Positions 9,160 to 16,697 of a stretch of 64,000 nt of DNA are shown one piece after another. Below the pieces are notes generated by a model that made no database searches, was not told where the DNA came from, and saw nothing but the letters and a program-made list of their open reading frames with translations. The stretch is taken from NCBI RefSeq assembly GCF_024494355.1, contig NZ_JAKNQY010000018.1, positions 1-64,000 of the forward strand, written 5' to 3'. Within the stretch, counting starts at the first letter, position 1; the number at the start of each line of letters is the position of its first letter. This DNA is from Pseudomonas sp. Q11. GTDB lineage: Bacteria > Pseudomonadota > Gammaproteobacteria > Pseudomonadales > Pseudomonadaceae. The position numbers and the translations under genes are program-made.

Positions 9160-9654
9160 TTATTGCTGGTCTTTGTTGAGCTTGTTGAAATGCTCATGGG
9201 TGTTTTCCGGGCTGTGGTGCGCAGCGCTCGCCGAACGGCTCTGCTCGGCACCGGCCCACAGGCGCTCCAGGTCATAGAACTGGCGTGCCGAGGCGGTCAT
9301 CATGTGCACGATGACATCGTCCATATCCAGCAACACCCAGTCGCTGTCGCCCTTGCCTTCTTCACCCAATGGCTTGACGCCCTGGGCCTTGACCGCTTCG
9401 CGAACCTTATCCAGCATCGCGCCGATCTGGCGGTTGGACGTACCGGTGGCGATGATCATGTAGTCCGTGATGCTCTGCTTTTCACGAACGTCGATGACCT
9501 GAATATCCTGGCCCTTCACGTCTTCCAGGGCGGCTACGGCCACCTTGACCAGTTCTTCGCCGCGCAGCTCGGGGCCGGTTTGAACCTCCACTGGCAGCGG
9601 CGCGCTCTTGAAGGTGCCTTTGCGCTTTACTTTGCTTACGTCTTTGTCAGTCAT
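9160..9654 (-). CDS. rsfS: ribosomal silencing factor RsfS
   Basis: Binds uL14 on the 50S subunit and blocks joining with 30S in starvation. The core domain (about residues 30-140) carries the family pattern ITDYMIIATGTSNRQIGAM and DWVLLDMDDVIVHMM. This 164-residue version has an N-terminal basic extension with KVKRKGTFKSAPLP and a charged C-terminal tail; both are common in Pseudomonas. It follows nadD and precedes rlmH in one minus-strand run. Confidence 0.94.
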   Translation of the reverse strand: MTDKDVSKVKRKGTFKSAPLPVEVQTGPELRGEELVKVAVAALEDVKGQDIQVIDVREKQSITDYMIIATGTSNRQIGAMLDKVREAVKAQGVKPLGEEGKGDSDWVLLDMDDVIVHMMTASARQFYDLERLWAGAEQSRSASAAHHSPENTHEHFNKLNKDQQ

Positions 9655-9726
9655 ATAAAACTCGTTTTGCTCGTATGTTCGGGCGCTTCGCTACACGCAT
9701 TCACGTGCCTTGAAGCGCGCCCTTTT

Positions 9727-10401
9727 TCAGTTCGACGCACGGTACAGCCCGTGCGCATCGATGTAGGCCAGGACCGCGTCGGGCACCAGGAAACGTACCG
9801 ACTTACCGCTGGCCAGCAGTTGACGGATCTGGGTGGCGGAAACCGCGAGCGGCGTCTGCCAGACGAATGCAATCTGTCCGCTCGGCCCTTTCAGGGCCAG
9901 CGGGTCGCTCACCGAGCGCGCCGCCAGCAAGTTGCGCAAGGCATCCGGCGGCTCGCTGTCGGCATCCGGGCGTTGCAACACCAGGATGTGGCAATGCTGG
10001 AGCAACTCTTCCCAGCGATGCCAAGTGGGCAGGCCGCAAAATGCGTCCCAGCCCAAAAGCAGAAAAACCTGGGCATCGGCGGCCAGTTCGGCGCGCATCA
10101 GCTCCAGGGTATCCATGGTGTAGGACGGTTTGTCCCGCAGCAATTCGCGGGCGTCCACCACCAACGGCGCCACACCGGCCACCGCGCACTCGACCATCGC
10201 CAGACGGTCCTGGGCCGATACCTGCGGCGTATCCCGGTGAGGCGGCCTGGCGCTGGGCGTCAGGCGTAGCTCATCGAGCGCCAGGGCATCGGCGACTTCC
10301 AGCGCACCGCGCAAATGGCCGATGTGCACCGGGTCGAACGTGCCGCCCAGGATGCCGATGCGCTTTGGCGCGGTGGTCGCCGTCACAGCGGTCGTAGTCA
10401 T
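9727..10401 (-). CDS. nadD: nicotinate-nucleotide adenylyltransferase
   Basis: Adenylates nicotinate mononucleotide to deamido-NAD in NAD synthesis. The nucleotidyltransferase signature GGTFDPVHIGHLRG contains the H-x-G-H motif, and a C-terminal SATQIRQLL matches the second family motif. The open frame starts at 10464 but the first 21 codons overlap the end of proA; the ATG at 10401 gives 224 residues with a short N-terminal extension before KRIGILGG. It lies downstream of proA with 28 bases between them. Confidence 0.94.
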   Translation of the reverse strand: MTTTAVTATTAPKRIGILGGTFDPVHIGHLRGALEVADALALDELRLTPSARPPHRDTPQVSAQDRLAMVECAVAGVAPLVVDARELLRDKPSYTMDTLELMRAELAADAQVFLLLGWDAFCGLPTWHRWEELLQHCHILVLQRPDADSEPPDALRNLLAARSVSDPLALKGPSGQIAFVWQTPLAVSATQIRQLLASGKSVRFLVPDAVLAYIDAHGLYRASN

Positions 10402-10429
10402 AGAGGCCCGTGGGTCGAGATCGCCCAAG

Positions 10430-11701
10430 TCAGACCGGCTCCTGTCCACGCAACTGGCCGTCACCGACCACGATGTACTTCTCGCAGGTCAAGCCTTCGA
10501 GGCCCACCGGGCCACGGGCGTGCAGCTTATCAGTAGAAATGCCGATCTCGGCACCCAATCCGTATTCGAAGCCGTCGGCGAAACAAGTCGGGGTGTTGAT
10601 CATCACTGACGCCGAGTCCACTTCGGTCACGAAACGCCGGGTTTCGCTTTGGTGCTCACTGACGATCGAATCGGTGTGGTGCGAGCCGTGGCGGTTGATG
10701 TGTTCGATGGCCTGGTCCAGCCCGTCGACCACGCGGATCGACAGGATTGGCGCCAGGTACTCGGTGTCCCAGTCTTCTTCCGTGGCCGCAACGGCCTCGA
10801 TGATCGCCCGGGTACGCTCGCAACCGCGCAGCTCGACGCCTTTTTCGCGGAACTGGGCGGCCATCGCCGGCAGGAAGTCCTGGGCCACGGCCTGATCCAC
10901 CAGCAGGGTTTCCATCGCGCCGCAGATGCCATAGCGGTAAGTCTTGGCGTTGAAGGCAATACGCTGGGCCTTGGGCAACTCGGCGTGGGCGCTGACGTAA
11001 ACGTGGCAGATGCCGTCGAGGTGCTTGATCACCGGCACGCGAGCGTCGCGGCTGACCCGTTCGATCAGGCCCTTGCCGCCACGAGGCACGATGACGTCGA
11101 CGAACTCGGGCATGGTGATCAGTGCGCCGACCGCGGCGCGGTCAGTGGTTTCCACCACTTGTACCACGGCAGCCGGCAGATCGGCTTCCGCCAGGCCGCG
11201 CTGGATGCAGGCGGCAATCGCGCGGTTGGAATGGATGGCCTCGGAACCACCGCGCAGGATGGTCGCGTTACCCGACTTAAGGCACAGGCTCGCGGCATCG
11301 ATGGTCACATTCGGTCGCGACTCGTAGATGATGCCGACCACACCCAGGGGCACGCGCATCTTGCCGACCTGGATACCCGACGGCCGATAGCTCATGTCCC
11401 GGATCGCCCCGACCGGGTCCGGCAGCGCCGCGACCTGGCGCAGACCGACGATCATGCCGTCGATGCGCGCCGGGGTCAGCGCCAGGCGTTCGAGCATGGC
11501 CGGCTCTAGGCCGTTGGCCCGGCCGGCGGCCAGGTCCAGCTCATTGGCGGCGGACAACTCGGCGCGAGCAGCGTCCAGCGCATTGGCGGCGGCCTGCAGA
11601 GCGCGGTTTTTCTGCGCGGTGCTGGCACGGCCGATGATGCGCGACGCCTGGCGAGCGGCGCGACCCAGGCGGGTCATGTAGTCAAGAACGGACTCAGTCA
11701 T
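10430..11701 (-). CDS. proA: gamma-glutamyl phosphate reductase
   Basis: Second step of proline synthesis: NADPH-dependent reduction of gamma-glutamyl phosphate to glutamate semialdehyde. It is an ALDH-fold enzyme of 423 residues, with the catalytic Cys in HLDGICHVYVSA and the family block VPRGGKGLI. The ATG at 11701 is the only sensible start. It heads the minus-strand block proA-nadD-rsfS-rlmH-mrdA-rodA-mltB-rlpA and is divergent from the glycosylase gene on the right. Confidence 0.97.
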   Translation of the reverse strand: MTESVLDYMTRLGRAARQASRIIGRASTAQKNRALQAAANALDAARAELSAANELDLAAGRANGLEPAMLERLALTPARIDGMIVGLRQVAALPDPVGAIRDMSYRPSGIQVGKMRVPLGVVGIIYESRPNVTIDAASLCLKSGNATILRGGSEAIHSNRAIAACIQRGLAEADLPAAVVQVVETTDRAAVGALITMPEFVDVIVPRGGKGLIERVSRDARVPVIKHLDGICHVYVSAHAELPKAQRIAFNAKTYRYGICGAMETLLVDQAVAQDFLPAMAAQFREKGVELRGCERTRAIIEAVAATEEDWDTEYLAPILSIRVVDGLDQAIEHINRHGSHHTDSIVSEHQSETRRFVTEVDSASVMINTPTCFADGFEYGLGAEIGISTDKLHARGPVGLEGLTCEKYIVVGDGQLRGQEPV

Positions 11702-11887
11702 GGTCTGTGTAGTCTTGGCAAAGGGGAAAGCGGCAGATTATAGCTGTCGTATCCCTCGACTAACAGCGTGGACTCACAGTGGTGACCGGCGGAAGATCAA
11801 ATCCTGCGCAAATAGTCGCTGTTCAGCGCTGATTAAGCTTTCCATTGCTATCATCGCGCTTCCTTTGGCCTCACTTCGTCCCCCGCC
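11702..11887. other. divergent promoter region between proA and the glycosylase gene
   Basis: This 186-base gap separates divergent genes, so it should contain both promoters. I see no REP element and no convincing operator. AT-rich stretches such as TTTCCATTGCTATCATCG are candidate -10 regions, but I cannot assign them with confidence. Confidence 0.3.
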
Positions 11888-12568
11888 ATGACCGATTCGC
11901 CGCCACTGCCAAACGCCCTGCCCCACGGTTTTTTTGATCGCGATGCCCAGGTGCTCGCCCGGGACCTGCTGGGTAAAGTCATTCGTCACAAGGTCGGTGA
12001 TTTGTGGCTCAGCGCGCGAATCATCGAAACCGAAGCCTATTACTTCGCCGAAAAGGGCAGCCACGCTTCGCTGGGTTACACGGAAAAACGTAAGGCTTTG
12101 TTTCTGGATGGCGGCCACATCTATATGTATTACGCCCGGGGTGGCGATTCACTGAATTTCAGCGCCCAGGGCCCCGGTAATGCGGTGCTGATCAAATCGG
12201 CGTACCCATGGGTCGACACTATTTCCGGGCCGGCGAGCCTGGCGCAGATGCTGCTCAACAATCCCGACGCCCAAGGTCGCCCGCGCCCCTCGCAAAAGCT
12301 TTGCGCCGGCCAGACTTTGTTGTGCAAGGCCCTTGGGCTGAAAGTGCCGCAGTGGGACGCCAAACGCTTCGACCCCGAACGCTTGCTGGTGGAAGACGTG
12401 GGCGTGCCGACGGTCAATGTGATCCAGACCACCCGCCTGGGCATCCCACTGGGACGGGATGAACACCTGCTCTACCGCTTCGTCGACGCCGCTTACGCAC
12501 CCTGGTGCACGCGGAACCCGCTGCGTCGCGGACAGGTCGAAGGGCGGGATTATTTTTTGTTGCCCTGA
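11888..12568 (+). CDS. DNA-3-methyladenine glycosylase (AAG/MPG family)
   Basis: Removes alkylated purines such as 3-methyladenine and hypoxanthine from DNA, starting base excision repair. The 226-residue product follows the AAG fold pattern: ARDLLGKVI, the active-site region ARIIETEAYYFAEKGSHAS with the catalytic Glu, and YMYYARGGDSLNFSA near the base-flipping tyrosines. The family is the human AAG / B. subtilis YxlJ type and not the TagI or AlkA type. The orthologous place in P. aeruginosa also has a 3-methyladenine glycosylase close to proA. It is monocistronic and followed by REP elements. Confidence 0.9.
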   Translation: MTDSPPLPNALPHGFFDRDAQVLARDLLGKVIRHKVGDLWLSARIIETEAYYFAEKGSHASLGYTEKRKALFLDGGHIYMYYARGGDSLNFSAQGPGNAVLIKSAYPWVDTISGPASLAQMLLNNPDAQGRPRPSQKLCAGQTLLCKALGLKVPQWDAKRFDPERLLVEDVGVPTVNVIQTTRLGIPLGRDEHLLYRFVDAAYAPWCTRNPLRRGQVEGRDYFLLP

Positions 12569-12585
12569 TGAAATACCGCATCCCC

Positions 12586-12690
12586 CTGTGGGAGCAGGCT
12601 TGTGGGAGCAAGGCTTGCCCGCGATGCAGGCGACACGGATCAACAGTAAGGTCGCGTCATCGTTCGTCGCGAGCAAGCTTTGCTCCCACA
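12586..12690. repeat. REP elements, inverted pair
   Basis: A left copy TGTGGGAGCAAGGCTTGCCCGC and a right copy in the opposite direction (GCGAGCAAGCTTTGCTCCCACA) bracket about 40 bases, giving a foldable REP doublet between the glycosylase and DedA-PAP2 genes. The left copy is preceded by an extra partial GTGGGAGCAGGCTT. This is the common P. fluorescens-type REP. Confidence 0.85.
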
Positions 12691-12745
12691 AGCTCTCCCC
12701 ACAGTAAAAAATGCATGCCCATCACTATTCAATGGAGTTGTTTTT

Positions 12746-14062
12746 ATGGGCCCATGGCTCGATAGCATCACCGGCTGGCTGACCGCTAATCCGCAATGGC
12801 TGGCGGCGGCGGTGTTTATCGTTGCGTGTGTGGAGTGCCTGGCCATCGCCGGGCTGCTCGTGCCGGGTACGGTGCTGTTGTTTGCGGTCGCGGTACTGGC
12901 CGGCAGCGGCGCGTTGTCGCTGGGCGAGACATTGCTGCTGGGCCTGCTGGGCGGTTTGCTGGGGGACTTGGTGTCGTATTTCCTGGGCAGGCATTTTCAC
13001 CAGAACATCCGGCGCCTGCCGGGGCTGCGGCATCACCCCGAATGGATGGGCGCGGCAGAAAGCTATTTCCAGCGCTATGGCATCGCCAGCCTGCTGGTGG
13101 GGCGCTTCATCGGCCCGTTACGGCCAATGTTGCCGATGGTGGCCGGGATGTTCGACATGCCCTTCCCGCGCTTCGCCGCCGTCAGTCTGCTGGCCGCCGC
13201 CGGCTGGAGCGTGGCGTATCTGCTGCCAGGCTGGGCCACTGGTGCAGCGATCCGTCTGCCGTTGCCCGAAGGTTTCTGGCCGCAGGCCGGCGTCGTGATT
13301 GGCAGCATCGCGGTGATGATCGGGTTGAGTGTCAACAGCAGCCTGCGGCGCCATCGGCATGCCGCGGCGCTGATTGCAGGCCTGGGCCTGTTGATTCTGA
13401 TCGGGCTGTTCATCGGTTTTCGCTACCTCACAGCGTTCGATCAGGGGCTGGTGGCTCTGGTCCAGGAGCATCGCAGCCCGACCCTTGACGAAATCGCCGT
13501 GACCTTCACGCTGATCGGCGAATTCCACTACATGTTGATTTTCAGCGCCCTGCTGACCGGATTGCTCTTGCTGGCGCGCCAATGGCGCCAGGCAATCTTT
13601 GCTGGGGCCACGCTGCTGCTCACCGCCCTGGCCAATACCGGCACCAAGCACTTTTTTGCCCGTGTACGCCCGGAGATCCTGACCGAACCGCTGACCAGCT
13701 ACAGCATGCCCAGCGGTCATGCTTCCGGCGCCTTTGCCCTGTTCCTGGCCCTGGCCGTCCTGGCCGGTCGCGGGCAACCGCCCCGCCTGCGCCTGACCTG
13801 GCTGTTGCTGGGCTGTTTGCCGGCGTTGGCCATTGCCCTGTCGCGGGTGTACCTCGGCGCCCATTGGCCGAGCGACATCGTCGCCGGCGCCATGCTCGCC
13901 GCCTGCGTCTGCGCGGCGGTGCTGTGGCTGATCCAGCGCCAAACCCCGCTGCCGGCCATGCCGCCGAAAATCTGGTGGTTGATCCTGCCGGCGATGGTGG
14001 CGGCGTTCAGCTTCTTCGCATTGCGGCATCTGCCCAATGGGCTGCTGCGGTATGCCTATTGA
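12746..14062 (+). CDS. DedA - PAP2 phosphatase fusion membrane protein
   Basis: Two membrane domains in one chain of 438 residues. The N-terminal half (about 1-200) is a DedA/VTT domain (LLVPGTVLLFAVAVLAGSG, GRFIGPLRPMLPMVAGM), a family linked to undecaprenyl-phosphate and phospholipid flipping. The C-terminal half (about 205-438) is a PAP2 lipid phosphatase with all three catalytic motifs: K301-x6-R308-P309, P322-S-G-H325 and S366-R-x5-H373-x3-D377. A likely task is dephosphorylating undecaprenyl or phosphatidyl lipids coupled to their transbilayer movement, which is an inference. The ATG at 12746 has GGAG about 10 bases upstream; the earlier in-frame ATG at 12680 lies in the REP and is rejected. 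Confidence 0.92.
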   Translation: MGPWLDSITGWLTANPQWLAAAVFIVACVECLAIAGLLVPGTVLLFAVAVLAGSGALSLGETLLLGLLGGLLGDLVSYFLGRHFHQNIRRLPGLRHHPEWMGAAESYFQRYGIASLLVGRFIGPLRPMLPMVAGMFDMPFPRFAAVSLLAAAGWSVAYLLPGWATGAAIRLPLPEGFWPQAGVVIGSIAVMIGLSVNSSLRRHRHAAALIAGLGLLILIGLFIGFRYLTAFDQGLVALVQEHRSPTLDEIAVTFTLIGEFHYMLIFSALLTGLLLLARQWRQAIFAGATLLLTALANTGTKHFFARVRPEILTEPLTSYSMPSGHASGAFALFLALAVLAGRGQPPRLRLTWLLLGCLPALAIALSRVYLGAHWPSDIVAGAMLAACVCAAVLWLIQRQTPLPAMPPKIWWLILPAMVAAFSFFALRHLPNGLLRYAY

Positions 14063-14074
14063 AGCCGGCAGGCA

Positions 14075-14234
14075 GCTATCGCGAGCAGGCTCGCTCCCAC
14101 AGGGAATCTGCCGTGAAACGACCCTTTGTGGGCACTGAAGATCAACTGTGGGAGCGAGCCTGCTCGCGATGGCGTCGGGTCAGCAAAATGGACGGTGACT
14201 GACCCACCGCTTTCGCGAGCAAGCCCGCTCCCAC
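14075..14234. repeat. three REP copies
   Basis: Three GTGGGAGC/GCTCGCGA-type copies in alternating direction: GCGAGCAGGCTCGCTCCCAC, GTGGGAGCGAGCCTGCTCGC and GCGAGCAAGCCCGCTCCCAC. They fill the space between convergent genes, where such doublets often act as bidirectional terminators or mRNA 3' protectors. Confidence 0.85.
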
Positions 14235-14270
14235 AAGGGATCAGTGTTGTTCAGTGAAATATGAATGGGG

Positions 14271-14861
14271 TCAGGCGAAGAGTTCGCCCTGTAACTCATC
14301 GAGCAGAACCTGGATTGCATCCAGCCGCTGCTGAGGGTCATCGAGTTGCAGCAGGTCGAGCTTGTCCAGCTCATTGAAGGGCAGCAGGTAGGCCAGTTGA
14401 TTGGCGAGCGACTGCTGGCCGGTGGCTTCGGTGCCCATGTTCAGGGCTTCGACCATCGGGTGTTCGGCCAGGGCCTTGAGCAGCGCCACCAGGTCGGCAT
14501 CCTCTTCCTGCAGCGGTTGTTCCGGTTCTTCCTCCAGCCACTCGACTTCAGCGACGGTCAGTTGATCGGCCTGGACACTGCTGCGGTGTACGATAAAACG
14601 TCGTCCACCCTGCACGCGAATGCCCAGCAGACCGTTGTCCTGCTGAGAGAAATCGGTGATTCGCGCTTCACAGCCCACCCGCGCAAAGCCGTCAGGGGCG
14701 ATGCCGACTTCCTCGCCATCGAGGATGCACACCACCCCGAACCCCTCGCCCATTTTCATGCAGCGACCGATCATGTCGAGGTAACGCGCCTCGAAAATCT
14801 GCAAATCGAGGATGCAACCGGGGAACAGTACCGTGTTCAACGGGAAAAGCGGCAAGCTCAT
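14271..14861 (-). CDS. LON peptidase substrate-binding domain protein
   Basis: 196-residue protein matching the N-terminal (LAN) substrate-binding domain of Lon protease but with no ATPase or protease part. Typical text includes SLPLFPLNTVLFPGCILDLQIFE and GFGVVCILDGEEVG. Free-standing LON-domain proteins are common in proteobacteria and their role is unknown. It is 10 bases downstream of the lrgB-like gene, so it probably belongs to that transcript. Confidence 0.9.
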   Translation of the reverse strand: MSLPLFPLNTVLFPGCILDLQIFEARYLDMIGRCMKMGEGFGVVCILDGEEVGIAPDGFARVGCEARITDFSQQDNGLLGIRVQGGRRFIVHRSSVQADQLTVAEVEWLEEEPEQPLQEEDADLVALLKALAEHPMVEALNMGTEATGQQSLANQLAYLLPFNELDKLDLLQLDDPQQRLDAIQVLLDELQGELFA

Positions 14862-14871
14862 AAGCAGTTCC

Positions 14872-15588
14872 TTAAACCGTCATCGACACCACCAACGGCA
14901 GCAACACCGCCGTGGCCACGCCCATCAGACTCATCGCCAGCGCCGCAAAGGCGCCGGATTCTTCGCTTTCCTGCAACGCCACGGACGTGCCAACCGCGTG
15001 AGCGGTCAGGCCCAGGGCCATGCCTCGGGCTTCAGGGCTATGGACACCCAGCTTCGTCAGAATGCTCGGGCCCAGAATCGCCCCGAGCACCCCGGTGATC
15101 AACACAAACACCGCCGCCATGGCCGCTACGCCGCCGATCTGCTCGGCCACCAGCATGGCGATCGGTGAAGTCACCGACTTGGGCGCCATGGTCATCAGGA
15201 TCATGTGTTCGGCACCAAAAGCCCAGCCCAACACCACCGCAGAGGCCGTGGCGAACACCCCGCCTATCACCAGCGTAGTAAAAATTGGCCAGAACAATTG
15301 CCGGATCCGTCGCAGGTTCAGGTACAAGGGCACCGCCAGCGCGACGGTGGCCGGCCCCAGCAGAATGCTGAGAATTTCCGTGCTCTCACGGTACTCGGCG
15401 TAGCTGATGCCGCAGCCGACCAGCACACCGATCAGCAGCAACATCGACATCAGCACCGGCTGCAGGAACACCCAGCGGGTCTTTTCGAACGCTGCCAGCA
15501 CCAGTTGATAGGCGCCCAGGGTAATGCCGATACCGAACAGCGGATGATGGATCACCGAACTCCAGGCGCCCTGCCAATCAAGCATCAT
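14872..15588 (-). CDS. LrgB/CidB family membrane protein
   Basis: Polytopic membrane protein of the LrgB (CidB/YohK) family, partner of a small LrgA-type holin-like protein and implicated in murein hydrolase control, lysis and export of overflow metabolites. The 238 residues contain several hydrophobic spans and the conserved APKSVTSPIAM and GLTAHAVGTSVAL segments. The start codon overlaps the stop of the lrgA-like gene by four bases (ATGA). Whether it behaves like Lrg or Cid cannot be told from sequence. Confidence 0.92.
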   Translation of the reverse strand: MMLDWQGAWSSVIHHPLFGIGITLGAYQLVLAAFEKTRWVFLQPVLMSMLLLIGVLVGCGISYAEYRESTEILSILLGPATVALAVPLYLNLRRIRQLFWPIFTTLVIGGVFATASAVVLGWAFGAEHMILMTMAPKSVTSPIAMLVAEQIGGVAAMAAVFVLITGVLGAILGPSILTKLGVHSPEARGMALGLTAHAVGTSVALQESEESGAFAALAMSLMGVATAVLLPLVVSMTV

Positions 15589-15950
15589 TGCCCATCCTCC
15601 GACTCGGGTGCGTGACGCCTGGCCAGGCGTTGCATCAGCACGCCGGTAAACGCCATGGACAGGATCAACGACAGCACCAGCGCACCGACAATGGCCCAGA
15701 AATCGGCAGCAATGGCCCGGGCGTACACCATCACCCCCACCGCTGGCGGCACCAGCAGCAACGGCAAGTAACGCAGCAGGCTACCGGCAGCCAGGTTCAA
15801 TGGCTCGCCGACTTCACCACGGACGACCAGATAGCCCAGCAGCAACAGCAGGCCAATGATCGGCCCCGGCAGCACCGGCAGGAACAAATGATTGATGGCA
15901 GTGCCCAGCAATTGGAACAGCACCAGCCAGGTCAGGCCCCGTAGCAACAT
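15585..15950 (-). CDS. LrgA/CidA family holin-like protein
   Basis: 121-residue, four-span membrane protein of the CidA/LrgA family, thought to form holin-like oligomers that affect autolysis and programmed death. The motif LPGPIIGLLLLL and the hydrophilic basic C-terminus (RLARRHAPESEDGQ) fit. It is the first gene of lrgA-lrgB-LON, divergent from the MaoC gene at 16145. Confidence 0.92.
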   Translation of the reverse strand: MLLRGLTWLVLFQLLGTAINHLFLPVLPGPIIGLLLLLGYLVVRGEVGEPLNLAAGSLLRYLPLLLVPPAVGVMVYARAIAADFWAIVGALVLSLILSMAFTGVLMQRLARRHAPESEDGQ

Positions 15951-16144
15951 CCTTCACCTCTCCCCTACAACACGTACTCAAACAATGCGCGCGCATTATA
16001 AGCACGCCCGCGCTATGGGTCGGCATTCGTAAAAAGCATGGTCGATGACCTTCCCTGCCCGTCATGTTGATCTACAGTGGTTCTCCGGGGACGCCGATCC
16101 CCGTTCCAAAAAAGACAAAACCGATGAACCCAAGGAGAGTCTCA

Positions 16145-16600
16145 ATGCCCTATGTTCCCGTTGCAGCGCTCAAAGATTATGTCGGCAAGGAACTTGGACG
16201 TTCCGAATGGCTTACCATCGATCAGGAGCGCATTAACCTGTTCGCCGAAGCCACTGGCGACTTTCAGTTCATCCACGTCGATCCGGTCAAGGCCGCGCAG
16301 ACACCGTTCGGCAGCACCATCGCCCACGGTTTCCTGTCGCTGTCGCTGATGCCCAAACTGATGGAGGACATCCTGATTCTGCCCGAAGGCGTGAAGATGG
16401 TCGTCAACTACGGGCTGGACAGCGTGCGTTTCATCCAGCCGGTGAAAGTCGACTCCAAGGTCCGCCTCAAGGTCGACCTGGTGGACGTTACCGAGAAGAA
16501 ACCCGGCCAATGGCTGCTCAAGGCCACCGCCACCCTGGAAATCGAGGGTTCGGACAAACCGGCCTATATCGCTGAACCCCTGTCGCTCTGCTTCGTGTAG
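16145..16600 (+). CDS. MaoC-like (R)-specific enoyl-CoA hydratase/dehydratase
   Basis: Hot-dog-fold protein of 151 residues with the hydratase-2 signature ATGDFQFIHVDPVKAAQ (catalytic Asp and His) and the FGSTIAHGFLSLSL block. The family hydrates trans-2-enoyl-CoA, feeding beta-oxidation intermediates to other routes; the natural substrate here is unknown. The start at 16145 has AAGGAGAG upstream; the longer frame from 16064 has no reason to be coding. It stands alone. Confidence 0.88.
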   Translation: MPYVPVAALKDYVGKELGRSEWLTIDQERINLFAEATGDFQFIHVDPVKAAQTPFGSTIAHGFLSLSLMPKLMEDILILPEGVKMVVNYGLDSVRFIQPVKVDSKVRLKVDLVDVTEKKPGQWLLKATATLEIEGSDKPAYIAEPLSLCFV

Positions 16601-16697
16601 CCCCTCGTGGATGCGAAGCCGCCGCGGCAGTTTCGCATCGCTTCTCCTGACGCGCATAGCTGCGGCATACTCGTGACCTGATTACCTGGATCCCGTT

